A DNA stretch of 64,000 bases from Terriglobia bacterium (GCA_951813285.1 OX638355.1:318001-382000), one strand, 5' to 3'. Shown: positions 51,190 to 60,247, counted from the first letter of the stretch. Notes: generated from the letters alone by a model not told the origin. Translations and numbers: made by a program.

Positions 51190-52704
51190 CTATCGATCCC
51201 CGCGGGGCCGGACCGCGCTGACCAGTTGCGCGTAGAGTAGTGTCACCAGGCAGGAGGAGGGGATGATCCACATGAAGGACAACGGGCGATCTTCGGGGAA
51301 GACGCCGAAAGTGTGCCCCCAGCCCACCACCAGGCCGAAGAGCATGCCCGCGCAGGTGGCCTGAACGGCGATGGGGCCGGTGCAGCGCCTCACCCAGATG
51401 GCCGCCAGGAACAACCCGCCCAACCCGCCCACCGGGAAGCTGCTCACCCGTTGGGCCAGCTCCAGCAGATTGCCCCGGATGTGTTCCGGGATCAGAAACA
51501 GCGCCAGGCACATCAAGATCGACAATAGCCCCACGGCCACGGTCAGCCCGCGGGCCAGCAGGAGCTGGGCCGCGGGTGCCAACGGCGTAGCGCGCCAGCG
51601 TTCCACGTAGTCCACGCTGATGACGGTGGCCACCGAGTTCATCCCGGAATCCAGGCTGGACATGGCGGCGCTGAACAGAGCAGCGACCACCAGGCCCGCC
51701 AGGCCGCGCGGGAGCTGCGAGCGAATGAAGTAGGGAAAGGTCTGGTCGGCGTCGGCCGGAGGCTGGCCCTGGTAATAAGTGTAGAGAGCTATGCCCACAG
51801 CCACCAGCGCCAGCGTCACCAGCAAGCCGGAAATCAGGTCGCAGGCGCTGGACCAGCGGGCCGCTCTCGCCGAAGCGGTGGACATCAGCCGCTGGACAGC
51901 CACCTGGTCGCCGGCATAGGTGCAGACGTACCAGAAAAAGCCCAGCAGGCCCATTCCCACCAGCGTAACCCGTTCGTAGGGGTCGAAGCTGAAAATGGGC
52001 TGGACCGGCCGATCGGCGGCGTCGATGGCCTGCCACCAGGCAACCGGCCCCGTTCCGGTTTCGGCAACCACGTAGGCCACGGTGAAGAGGGCGCCGCCGA
52101 AGAGAATGAAGAACTGGGCCACGTCGGTCCAGATCACGGCGCGCATCCCGCCCAGGGTGGTGTAGACCACGGCGATCACCCCGATGCCCGCCAGGATGAG
52201 CAGCCGGTCCAGCTGGGTGATCTGCGCCAGCGCCAGGGTCGAGGAAAAGAGCACCAGCCCCATCCAGTTCAGGCGAACGACCAGGAAGATGGCGGAGGCG
52301 AACATGCGGGTGCCGACGTCGAACCGCTGCTCCAGATACTCGTAGATGCTGGTGACCCGCAGGCGCAGAAAGACCGGCACCAGCCCGTAGGCGATGACCA
52401 GGTAGATGAGGGGATAGAAGACCAGGCCGCCCATGGCCCCCATGACGCCGTACTTGATGACCTCGCCGGGCGTGGCCAGGTAGCTGACCGTAGAGGTCAA
52501 AGTGGCCATCAGGCTCAGCCCCACCGCGAACCAGGGCATGCGGCGTCCCCCGAGGAAATACTCTTCCGCGGAGTGCTGGCGGCGGGAGAAGATCAGGGCC
52601 ATCCACACGGTAGCCACCAAATAGGCCCCGATCATGGAGTAGTCCAGCCATTCGAGCCGGTGATAGGCGGCAGCCTCGGCTGCGCTGGGAACCTCAAGCG
52701 GCAT
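51190..52704 (-). CDS. Sodium:solute symporter family (SSS) transporter
   Basis: A 504-residue polytopic protein with 13-14 predicted membrane helices. Family blocks include LGGRRMPWFAVGLSLMAT followed by STVSYLATPG, the extended region AVIWTDVAQFFILFGGA, and GLVVAALFSAAMSSLDSG. Such carriers use a sodium gradient to import sugars, amino acids, sialic acid, vitamins or carboxylates. The sugar-oriented neighbourhood makes a sugar or acid substrate plausible. ATG 52704 fits the conserved N-terminus (YSMIGAYLVATVW); the ribosome site is weak. Downstream on the same strand there is no partner gene. Confidence 0.92.
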   Translation of the reverse strand: MPLEVPSAAEAAAYHRLEWLDYSMIGAYLVATVWMALIFSRRQHSAEEYFLGGRRMPWFAVGLSLMATLTSTVSYLATPGEVIKYGVMGAMGGLVFYPLIYLVIAYGLVPVFLRLRVTSIYEYLEQRFDVGTRMFASAIFLVVRLNWMGLVLFSSTLALAQITQLDRLLILAGIGVIAVVYTTLGGMRAVIWTDVAQFFILFGGALFTVAYVVAETGTGPVAWWQAIDAADRPVQPIFSFDPYERVTLVGMGLLGFFWYVCTYAGDQVAVQRLMSTASARAARWSSACDLISGLLVTLALVAVGIALYTYYQGQPPADADQTFPYFIRSQLPRGLAGLVVAALFSAAMSSLDSGMNSVATVISVDYVERWRATPLAPAAQLLLARGLTVAVGLLSILMCLALFLIPEHIRGNLLELAQRVSSFPVGGLGGLFLAAIWVRRCTGPIAVQATCAGMLFGLVVGWGHTFGVFPEDRPLSFMWIIPSSCLVTLLYAQLVSAVRPRGDR

Positions 52705-52825
52705 GGCGGTTTTCTCGGAGCAGGGTGGTGGCCGGATCCCGGCCGACTGATATCGCCGGGACCAGAGACGGCGCGGGCGGATGGAGCTACAGGCTAGCCC
52801 CGCCCCCAACCCACGGGACGGGACG

Positions 52826-53451
52826 GATCATACAAAGTTAAACAACGGAAGTTCATGACCTGTCGGGAACAGGGGCCATGTCCCGCTAATTCGGATTGCT
52901 GCGTAATTGAACATCGATGCACAGGATAGACAGGATTAACAGCGCGAGAGGCTGTGCCACAGAAGCATACCCGCTTGATGATAGGGTGGGTGTTGGAAGT
53001 GATCCATGAGCGCGGGAGCGGGTTTTGGGAAATCCATGTTGGAACAGAGACGATGGTTGAACTCATGACGGTGGAAACTCTCGCCCAATAATCCTGTCCA
53101 TCCTGTGCATCCATGTAAATTAGCCCTCTAACCATGCTGGACTTTGAACGGATTTTCCGCCAACCGGCACAAGGCGTTGTTTCAAATAAACATCATTGCG
53201 TCGGCTTGTGCTTCACTTGGGCTCACCGGCATTTGCTGCCGCCGCCTACGCGGCTCGACGTGGAGCTACCCCTTTCCAATGGCCCGTGCCGGGCATAGCC
53301 CGGCCCGCGCCCGGCTTACGCCCACGGCTACCTGCTGCCGCCGCTCCGCGGCTCGATTAGTCGCCCCGGCGTTCGCCCGGGGATTATCAATTGCTAACAA
53401 GTGTCACCCCCGCCCTGTCGTGCAGATCATACGAGGGTAAAACAATCGGAA
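52826..53451. repeat. Decayed repeat-rich region with inverted and direct repeats
   Basis: The 865-base gap 52705-53569 has no convincing gene. A 26-base arm at 52912-52937 (CATCGATGCACAGGATAG...) is matched as reverse complement at 53090-53115, with 24 of 26 bases. A partly conserved direct repeat, GATCATAC...TAAA-type, occurs at 52826-52850 and 53425-53451. Near 53230 and 53335 short GC-rich direct repeats (GCTGCCGCCGC...CGCGGCTCGA) recur. This resembles a degraded MITE or similar element, or intergenic repeat accumulation. Confidence 0.5.
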
Positions 53452-53569
53452 ATCGACCATTCCTTCGCGAGCATGGTGTCCCGTCGCGATTCATCTCAAC
53501 GCCTTAGTGGCCCTTCGTCGTCCTTCGTGTCCCTTGGTGGATCACTCTTTTTGGCCTTTAACCGGGGCC

Positions 53570-54367
53570 TCAGGAGCTTGAGGCAGGCTGGATCTCTCGA
53601 ATTCGCCTGGCGACCTCCGAGGCGTGCCGGTAGAGGGTGATCCAGTCGCCATCCACCGCGATCCAGGAGAGCCCCAGGCTCAGCCAGCGCCGGATGCCCT
53701 GCGGGTCGTAGCCGGTGGAATGGCCAACGGGGATCCCCTTCCGGATGGCTGCCCGATAGATCTTCTCGCAGGCGGCCGTCACCTCCGGATGTCCAGCCTG
53801 GCCGCCCAGCCCCATGCTGGCGCTCAGGTCGCCCGGTCCGGCCACGATGCTGTCCAGGCCCGGAAGTTCCAGGATGGCGTCGATCTGCTCCACCGCCCGG
53901 ATGTGCTCGATCTGGAGTACCAGCATCATATTACGGTCGATTTCGGCCAGGTACTGCGGCGGCGCCACCGCCCCGAACCGCACCCCTCGGGCCGGACCGA
54001 AGCCGCGCGAGCCCCGAGGCGGGTAGTGAAAGCTGGCCACGGCCCGTTCGGCATCCTGGAGGCTTTCGATGCGGGGAACGATGACGGCGGCGGGGTGCAG
54101 CTCCAGGTAGGGCTTCATGACCACCGGGTCGTTGGAAGGCACCCTCACGAAAGCGGCGGCACCCGCGCCTCGCGCAGCCCGGATGTGGTCCAGTGCCTGG
54201 GAGAGGCTGATGGCCGAGTGCTCGCAGTCGATCCACACGAAGTCGTAGCCCGCCTCCCCGAACAGTTCGCTCACGGCCGCATCGGTCAGGGCGACCGCCG
54301 TGCCCAGGGAGAGCTCTCCCCGCTTCCACTGGTCTCTGATCTTCTCGATCTGGTTCATGGTCTCCAT
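53570..54367 (-). CDS. HpcH/HpaI-family aldolase
   Basis: This 265-residue protein has the class II pyruvate-type aldolase layout of HpcH/HpaI: GYDFVWIDCEHS, VPRIES, MLVLQIEH (metal-binding Glu) and GPGDLSASMG (metal-binding Asp). The family cleaves 2-keto-4-hydroxy acids, such as those made by aromatic or sugar-acid catabolism, into pyruvate and an aldehyde. The first ATG (54367) is used; an in-frame ATG at 54358 has GGAG only three bases before it. It lies 61 bases after the PhyH-like gene on the same strand and may be cotranscribed. It could work with the enolase-superfamily dehydratase at 3925 in an acid-sugar route. Confidence 0.9.
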   Translation of the reverse strand: METMNQIEKIRDQWKRGELSLGTAVALTDAAVSELFGEAGYDFVWIDCEHSAISLSQALDHIRAARGAGAAAFVRVPSNDPVVMKPYLELHPAAVIVPRIESLQDAERAVASFHYPPRGSRGFGPARGVRFGAVAPPQYLAEIDRNMMLVLQIEHIRAVEQIDAILELPGLDSIVAGPGDLSASMGLGGQAGHPEVTAACEKIYRAAIRKGIPVGHSTGYDPQGIRRWLSLGLSWIAVDGDWITLYRHASEVARRIREIQPASSS

Positions 54368-54428
54368 TCTCGCTTTCCGGACGACACGATCGTTTCCCGG
54401 GCCGGCGGGCGATTCCCCCCAAGGCCCT

Positions 54429-55244
54429 TCAATTAAGGGCTTCCACCCGCTGGCTCTGGCTCAGCAACTGCTTTCCCCGATCCGACAGTTCCTCGTAGTC
54501 CCGCGCCGCCATCCGGATAGGGTGGTTGCGGGAATCGTACCAGGAAAGCCGGTAGCTGATGTCCAGCTCCATGCGGGCATGGTCGGAGCGGTTGGGCGTC
54601 CCCCGATGGATCACCCGCGCATCGCAGATGTAGGCGGAGCCGCGCTTCAGATTCAGGCGCATCCTGGAAGGATAGCGCCCCGACTCGATCATTCGGTTCA
54701 ATTTTCGGCCCCCGCCCGACCCCGGCATATGGCTCAGTTCGGGCACGCCGCAGTGATGGGTGCTGGGCAAAAGCTCGAAGCTGCCGTTCTGCTCGTTGGT
54801 GTCCACCAGGGCAACCTTCAGCGACAGGGCCGGAAAGACCGGCAACACCACGTTGGCCGCAAACAGCTCGCCGTCCCGGTGCCAGTTCATGACGCCGCAT
54901 CCCGGGCAGGGATGGTAGGAGATATAGTCGCTGATCTGGAAATCGCTGCTGCCCCACAACCGTTCCAGCAACTGCAGGACGGTAGTGTTCTCATAGAGGG
55001 CAGGATCGGCGAACGGCATCCTCCAGGGCGTTTCGATCTTGTAGCGCAGCGGCTCGGTGACCCGGCCGCGGCCGGTGTCCAGATCCCCGCTCAGGACCTT
55101 GGAGTCGCGGGACCGAACTTTCTCCAGCATGGGCAGCAACTCCGCATGAAGCGCCTCGGCCTTGCTGGACGGTATGAAGTCCTCGAAGACCACGTAGCCG
55201 TTGATCAGGAATTCCTGGATCAGTTGATCGATCGAAATCGGCAT
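54429..55244 (-). CDS. Phytanoyl-CoA dioxygenase (PhyH)-like protein
   Basis: This 271-residue protein has the Fe(II)/2-oxoglutarate motif HxD in NWHRDGEL, a distal histidine in VIHRGTPNRSDHARME and the following arginine. PENGSFELLPSTHH-type sequence (EQNGSFELLPSTHH) is characteristic of PhyH. Length is near the family norm. It is upstream of the aldolase gene. The substrate is not known. The 243 bases upstream contain a short GCCTCC-N5-GGAGGC hairpin near 55290 and nothing else recognised. Confidence 0.9.
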   Translation of the reverse strand: MPISIDQLIQEFLINGYVVFEDFIPSSKAEALHAELLPMLEKVRSRDSKVLSGDLDTGRGRVTEPLRYKIETPWRMPFADPALYENTTVLQLLERLWGSSDFQISDYISYHPCPGCGVMNWHRDGELFAANVVLPVFPALSLKVALVDTNEQNGSFELLPSTHHCGVPELSHMPGSGGGRKLNRMIESGRYPSRMRLNLKRGSAYICDARVIHRGTPNRSDHARMELDISYRLSWYDSRNHPIRMAARDYEELSDRGKQLLSQSQRVEALN

Positions 55245-55487
55245 GCTGTCCTCAATTGCCTACTAATGGGACCATCCACCCCTGGCCTCCTCTCAGGAGG
55301 CATCGCCTCCAGACGGCGGGACTTGCATTGAATTGACTGGGGATGAGGAGTGCAGACCCTACGGTTTGACTCCACCTCAACGGGCGGAGAGAATATTCCT
55401 GCCTCTCTAAGTGTCTGCGCGGCGATCTTGTCAATCCGCCGTCGGGTCCATTTGTCCACCGAGTTTCTCCTGATTGCATGCCCTTCT

Positions 55488-56147
55488 TCAGGACTCTTTC
55501 TTCAAAAACCTCACAAATCGATCCAACAATTGCTGTTCTTCGCTCGTTAGCTTGGCGAAGGACTCTGATTGGGCCGCAAAGCGGGAAGCTTCCTCCCTGA
55601 TCTCGGCCGGCACTTCACGGACCGCACCCGCGAGGGCCAACAAACGTCTCAGCGGGATGCCGTAAAACTCGCTAAGACGGTAGAGAGAAGCGGGTGGCGG
55701 GCGATAGCCGGGATTCTGTTCCACGGCAATAATTTCACCCTGGTCCATCTCCAACTTTCGGGCCAGTTGGTCGATCGTAAGGCCCCGTCTCCGCCGGAGG
55801 TTCCTCACGACTTCCCGAAAGACGCGTCGCATCCGCTCAACCTCGGGATTCTCTGCCGTGACCAGAACTCTGACCCGCTGGTTGAGCGCTCGGGCTATCC
55901 GGTCCAACATGGACAGTGAGTGCCCCTGGTAGTCCGCATCTTCAAGCCGGCTAATCACGGATTGAGTGGTGTCGACCAGTTCCGCAAGTTCTTTCTGGGT
56001 CAGCCCCGCTTCTTTCCGAAGCTCGCTAATGGTTCGGGCAACATGGGCATTGATGCGCTCTTCTTCAAGGGAAGCGGTCCGTACCGGATCATTCTTGATG
56101 TAACGCCGTTGCAGAATCTCGTTAGCGTTGGAAGTCTTCTTTCGCAT
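55488..56147 (-). CDS. higA: HigA-type antitoxin with two helix-turn-helix domains
   Basis: This 219-residue protein starts at ATG 56147 (MRKKTSNANEIL). Residues about 35-90 are an XRE helix-turn-helix (LTQKELAELVDTTQSVISRLE) and residues about 115-175 are a second, weaker one (LTIDQLARKLEMDQGEIIAVE) followed by LYRLSEFYGIPLRRLLAL. A charged C-terminal helix follows. It lies ten bases after the end of the frameshifted toxin gene and is probably transcribed with it. HigA antitoxins repress their own promoter. Two HTH domains in one antitoxin are unusual; the second may be a degenerate duplication or a different regulator fused on. Confidence 0.85.
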   Translation of the reverse strand: MRKKTSNANEILQRRYIKNDPVRTASLEEERINAHVARTISELRKEAGLTQKELAELVDTTQSVISRLEDADYQGHSLSMLDRIARALNQRVRVLVTAENPEVERMRRVFREVVRNLRRRRGLTIDQLARKLEMDQGEIIAVEQNPGYRPPPASLYRLSEFYGIPLRRLLALAGAVREVPAEIREEASRFAAQSESFAKLTSEEQQLLDRFVRFLKKES

Positions 56148-56157
56148 GTTATTCGGT

Positions 56158-56504
56158 CTATTCTCGATACGTATGAATTTCCGGGTTCTGTTCAAATTGT
56201 TGCCTTCTCTTGATCGCCCGTTCTATCTCAGCATCCGGCACTTTGCCTTCTTTGGTCAGTCCGTGAGATAGGACGGCGTAATCGTGGCTGAAGTAATAGA
56301 GCATTGCCGAGCGGCTCGCAGCTCGTAAATGCCATTCCGTAGATAGTCCGCTTCCGGCCGGCGCAACCCGTGACCCATTTCAGCAAGCCGTCCTACGCGT
56401 ACAATGCACTTGTCTTGTACTTTTGCCGGTTGTGCATCGAGCCACTTGAGGAGCGGGACCGAACCGTTGTCTTCTGCGAACAGAACCACTCGTGCTTTCG
56501 GCAA
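56158..56504 (-). pseudogene. higB: HigB-like toxin (Gp49 family), frameshifted
   Basis: The first about 70 residues (LPKARVVLFAED, VQDKCIVRVGRLAEMGHGLRRPEADYLRNGIYELRAARQ) are typical of the Gp49/HigB group. The frame then ends early, but the next frame continues MLYYFSHDYAVLSHGLTKEG, KVPDAEIERAIKRR and ends HTYRE-stop at 56158. The two parts together make a normal toxin of about 115 residues. The shift lies near 56300 and fits a one-base loss. It could be a real inactivating mutation or a sequencing error. The start is a TTG at 56504 preceded by GAAGGAGATAGGGC. The toxin-first order with the antitoxin downstream is the higBA order. Confidence 0.8.
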
Positions 56505-56519
56505 GCCCTATCTCCTTCT

Positions 56520-56568
56520 ATCGCATTATTGCGATTTTCCGAGTGTCTGTCAATCGCATTATTGCGAT
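56520..56568 (-). promoter_or_regulatory. higBA promoter with two tandem operators
   Basis: Two identical 16-base sites (ATCGCATTATTGCGAT, inverted repeat ATCGCA-N4-TGCGAT) lie at 56520-56535 and 56553-56568, 33 bases apart, about three helical turns. On the minus strand a TTGACA (56548-56553) and an AATAAT (56525-56530) are separated by 17 bases, so one operator covers the -10 and the other touches the -35. This is the expected layout for HigA autorepression. The remaining upstream gap to the transporter at 56788 holds nothing else recognised. Confidence 0.75.
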
Positions 56569-56787
56569 TATCCGTAAGCGGCCATCAACTCAAATGAGCC
56601 TGACGGTCTCACCGTTGACAGAGGTGTCACACGTAGACCCACACCCCGCTGAGGAATCCCAAGAGAAGCATGGCATGGGGGCCGGGATGTAATTCCTTGT
56701 TCAGTTCGAGGCTGGCGGGTGGGTGGGTTCTCGGGCCGGCGGGAACGATGCACCTCATACAAGGGCTGTTACCGCGGGGAAATCAGT

Positions 56788-58092
56788 CTAGTTCAGCATC
56801 TCCGCTGCCGACTTGATCGACTCCACCGCGCCCCACAGGGCCAGAACGAACAGAAATCCCATGAGAAGATTCTCCCACCAGCGGTTACGGTAGCGCGGGC
56901 CGATCAGGCGCGGGCTGGCCGTGATCCACCAGAGGCCGCCGGCCAGGGCCGGAATGAGCACCACCATCAGGGTATTGACCAGCAGCGTCAACCTGACGAA
57001 GTCGGCTTGATCGGTGAAGATCCAGACCAGCGGCGAGACCAGGGTCCAGACCGCCACCAGGCGGTAGACGGGATGGAGGCGGTGATCGGAAGGGGGCGCT
57101 TCCGGAGTCCGCCAGCGCCGGTAGGCGTGGCTGGCCAGACAGCCCAGCCCCAGGCCGCAGCCAAGCAGCGAGGTGTAGACGGCGCCGAACAGACCCAGAA
57201 AGAAGAGCAACCGCCCGCCGTTGCCGAGCACGATCCCCAGCAGCCCGGTCAGGTCGTCCAGAGTCCCGATGCGGCTGCCGCCGGCGTGCACCAGTTCGGC
57301 CCCCAGGGTCCAGACCGCCAGGTTGAAGAGAATCATGGCCCCAATCGCCAGCATGAAGTCGTAGGTCTGCACCCGCCGGTAGGCCGGTCCCCGCCAACCC
57401 TTCTGTTCCAGAAAGTAGGGATAGACCAGGTTCATCAGCGAGCCTCCCACCGCGCCCACCATGGCCATGGCCACCACCATGGCGCCGAAGGGGCCCTGCC
57501 GGGCCGGAAGCTGGAAAGTCAGGACACCCTTGAAGATGCCTGCCAGGTCGGGGCCCACCCAGATGGCGGTGCCGAGGAGGGAGACCGTCATCAGGACCAT
57601 GAAGCCCTTGAACACCCACTCGACACGGGCGTACACCGGCCGGAAAACAATGACCAGTCCGACGGCGACCCAGACCAGTGCCCAATGCCACTCGCGGCCC
57701 ACCCCGGTCAACTCCACCATGATCTCCCCGACACCGGCTACCATGTAGGTCCCGTTGATGTGGGCGACGATCACCGCCACCACCAGTAGAAAGGGGGCGT
57801 ACCAGGGGTGGAGCCGGACCAGGCCGTCCAGCACCCCCTCTCCGTGGGGATTACAGAGCTGATACTTGGCGATAGTGCTGACAAAGAAGAACCGCATCAG
57901 GAGGGCAAACACCATGGCCCACATGAGCGTGTAGCCGTAGTTGCCCCCGGAGATGCCGGCCGATAGGATGTCTCCCGAACCCAGCCAGGTCAGAACGACT
58001 ACGAATCCCGGACCGAAAGACTTCACGTAATCCGTAAAGCTGCGGGGAATCGGAGCCGGCGGCGTGGGCTCATCGGGCCTGGAGGTGGCCAT
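56788..58092 (-). CDS. Second Nramp-like transporter with non-canonical motifs
   Basis: A 434-residue polytopic membrane protein related to Nramp. The helix-1 motif DPGN of metal carriers reads GSGD (about residues 38-41, in LTWLGSGDILSAG) and the helix-6 MPH motif is absent (MVGAVGGSLMNLVYPY). There is no large insert, unlike the paralogue at 21748. GGAAGGA precedes ATG 58092. It is downstream of a sialidase gene on the same strand across a 349-base gap. Metal specificity is therefore uncertain. Closest annotated relatives would be called Nramp family divalent metal transporters; the missing residues argue for caution. Confidence 0.8.
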   Translation of the reverse strand: MATSRPDEPTPPAPIPRSFTDYVKSFGPGFVVVLTWLGSGDILSAGISGGNYGYTLMWAMVFALLMRFFFVSTIAKYQLCNPHGEGVLDGLVRLHPWYAPFLLVVAVIVAHINGTYMVAGVGEIMVELTGVGREWHWALVWVAVGLVIVFRPVYARVEWVFKGFMVLMTVSLLGTAIWVGPDLAGIFKGVLTFQLPARQGPFGAMVVAMAMVGAVGGSLMNLVYPYFLEQKGWRGPAYRRVQTYDFMLAIGAMILFNLAVWTLGAELVHAGGSRIGTLDDLTGLLGIVLGNGGRLLFFLGLFGAVYTSLLGCGLGLGCLASHAYRRWRTPEAPPSDHRLHPVYRLVAVWTLVSPLVWIFTDQADFVRLTLLVNTLMVVLIPALAGGLWWITASPRLIGPRYRNRWWENLLMGFLFVLALWGAVESIKSAAEMLN

Positions 58093-58441
58093 GGTGGGAA
58101 CCGTCCTTCCTCCCTGCTTGCCTGAAACAACCTCTGGCTCCCAGGCCGCCTCAGACCGTGGAACCAATTGAAACCATGAGACTTGAAGACATTTTTCTTG
58201 AAACACAATTTGTTTCCCACTCGGATGATCTGCCCCGTCGTGGGGGGCAGGGGCGGGACTTGTCTGAACCAACCCGGTTTCGCGCTGCATGCGACGGGGT
58301 GAAAAGAGTTTTCCACGAAGGGGCACCAAGCGTGACGGCACTGCCGCATGGCACGGGCTGCGGCCCGGCAAGCCGGCGCGTGCCCCCTTGAGGAGCAAGA
58401 GCGATGGGAGAAGGCGCTCCCGGAAGGCTTCCGGCCGTTGT
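58093..58441. other. Gap with nothing recognised
   Basis: This 349-base stretch between the Nramp-like gene start and the sialidase stop has no coding character, no clear hairpin with a T-tract, and no riboswitch motif that I can name. Its position on the minus strand between the sialidase and the transporter suggests leader or spacer sequence. Confidence 0.35.
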
Positions 58442-59710
58442 TTACCGGCCCCGGAACCCGGCTTCCAACTCGGCCAGATCGAACCGGTAGAAAGTGATCT
58501 CGCCGTACCTGGCAGCCCTGCCTTTCGCCGTTTCCACCACCATGCCGATGGTGCCGTCGGCCAATCGCTGTATGACCGAATAGGCAGCAAATCCGTTGTT
58601 GAATTGAACCGGATTGGTGAACGTCTTTCCTTCGTCGTAACTGGTCCAGACCGTGATGTTGTTGCGGTTGAGGCCGCCTTCCCCGCCCGGTCCGGAAAAA
58701 AGGATCCGATCGCGGTCGTGGCCTGCGCGTTTGGCGGAATAGCGGACCAGAGAGCCGTCTACTTCCGTGATGGGTATGGTGTCCGGATTGTCGTGTCCCC
58801 AGGTGACGCCGCCATCGGTGCTGGTGTGGCGGCGGCGGAATTTGCCGCTGGTTTGCCGAGCGTCCAGCACCACTCTGCCGTCGATCAACTCGACGACTTC
58901 ATCTTCGTTGGCCTCGGGTCCCGGTGTGACGTTGCCGACCTGCCAACTCTTACCCTGATCGTCGGAATAAAAGACGAACGGCTCGACCCTAACCGGTCCG
59001 TCTGCCGTGCTCGAACCGCCGCGCTTGGATGGAATAACGAGCCGGCCGTTGCGCGATGTGTCACCGTCCTGCCATTGGAGTTGGATGCCGCTACCCGGAC
59101 CGGGCTCGGCATACCGCCAATAGAGACCGTCAGGGGTCTCGTGTGGCTCGTCCGGATAGGCAACCTGCTTGCGGTCCGACCAGGTTTGGCCGTTGTCGGT
59201 ACTCGAACGGAGCCACAGGACCTGGTTGCGGTCCTTGGGGTGCGCGCTTTGACCAGGGGCCACGGTACGGGTGGCAAAGTCCGGCCATTGCCCGTAGAAC
59301 AAGAACACTGTCCCGGTCTTGGTCTCGAGCACCGGGGTCGGGTCGGCGAAATCGAGCAAGTCACCACCGGGGCGGAATCCGGAATCGATGACGACCATCG
59401 GCTGCCAGGTTCGACCGCTATCAGTGCTCCGGCGCATCACCAGATCGATAGGCGCGTTCTCGTCGCGACGCGGGTCGCTACCGTCTCCGCGGCGCCCCTC
59501 CGCGAAGACCAATACCGACCCATCCTGCGTCACAATCATGCCCGGAATGCGGAAAGTGTGGTAACCCTCTTCGTGCGTGACATAGTCTCCTTTGGGAGAA
59601 ACGAACGGTACCGACGCCGAAATGACCTCTGCGGACGCCGGAAATGAGACCCAGATCGACAGCATTGCAAGTATGACGACTCTGCGGACGTATCCTCTCA
59701 ACTGCTCCAT
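58442..59710 (-). CDS. Exported sialidase (GH33/BNR family)
   Basis: This 422-residue protein has a signal peptide (VVILAMLSIWVSFPASA) and the GH33 motifs: FRIPGMI arginine motif, FAEGRRGDGSD and DLVMRRS, Asp boxes STDSGRTW, STDNGQTW, SDDQGKSW, STDGGVTW, and an aromatic in FAAYSVIQR as the nucleophile-region candidate. ATG 59710 has GGGGAGGT before it; the upstream ATG is less likely. It would act on sialylated glycans outside the cytoplasm. It is a different protein from the sialidase at 9024, with a similar architecture. Confidence 0.9.
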   Translation of the reverse strand: MEQLRGYVRRVVILAMLSIWVSFPASAEVISASVPFVSPKGDYVTHEEGYHTFRIPGMIVTQDGSVLVFAEGRRGDGSDPRRDENAPIDLVMRRSTDSGRTWQPMVVIDSGFRPGGDLLDFADPTPVLETKTGTVFLFYGQWPDFATRTVAPGQSAHPKDRNQVLWLRSSTDNGQTWSDRKQVAYPDEPHETPDGLYWRYAEPGPGSGIQLQWQDGDTSRNGRLVIPSKRGGSSTADGPVRVEPFVFYSDDQGKSWQVGNVTPGPEANEDEVVELIDGRVVLDARQTSGKFRRRHTSTDGGVTWGHDNPDTIPITEVDGSLVRYSAKRAGHDRDRILFSGPGGEGGLNRNNITVWTSYDEGKTFTNPVQFNNGFAAYSVIQRLADGTIGMVVETAKGRAARYGEITFYRFDLAELEAGFRGR

Positions 59711-60247
59711 GTCTACCTCCCCGGCGTGGGTCCCCACCGCCTGCACCCGCGAAGAACCATGTCCTGTAAATTACTTCCGTCGTTAAGCGGTGCTGGAGCC
59801 CACCAAGCTCGCTGCCACAACGTCCCGCCCCGCACCCGGTGAGACTTCCGGAACCCGGGAGGTGCGCCATCAACTCTCGATCCCGCTTGGCATTTCTACG
59901 GCGTGCCGATCCAGAATACCAGAATGGCTGCTCCGGGGCGCCCCCCAAAGCGCGGCTTTGCTCCCGGCTCGACCCACCGGAAGGAGCTCGGCTGCCCCGA
60001 CCGCCGGCGCCGGTCGGCCCCTTCGATCCGTGGAAAAGAAGGGCACCGGCCCCTCCGTCGTGGAGTGGGGGGAACTGGACCGGGAACAGTTTACTAACCT
60101 GGGCTACACCCGCTTGGCAAATTGAGGGGCCTGGCAGCTTTGGCCCCTATTGCCCCTTGAGAATGGGTGCCCTTCAAGAATCCGGTTGACCCGTGCGGCG
60201 GAAGGAAGCACTCTTTGGACCCCTACCCAAACCATAGGAGAAGGCAA
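59711..60247. other. Gap between divergent genes, possible weak third copy of the promoter/leader element
   Basis: This 537-base region has no coding sequence that I can support. From about 60121 to 60195 a few blocks resemble the element at 19443 and 49441 (CAAGAATCCGGTTGACCC versus CAAGAATCTGGTTAACTC, and TTTGG at the matching place within one base), but the -10 and -35 boxes are lost. Similarity is too low for a firm call. The rest is GC-rich intergenic sequence. Confidence 0.3.

Noticed and set aside
52794-53135. Minus-strand open frame in the repeat-rich gap
   Set aside because: It runs across the inverted-repeat arms and has no coding pattern or ribosome site.
56158-56504. Programmed frameshift in the higB toxin
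   Set aside because: No slippery heptamer or downstream stem was seen at the shift. A simple deletion or sequencing error is more likely.
58093-58441. Manganese or other riboswitch before an Nramp-like gene
   Set aside because: No conserved riboswitch core was recognised.
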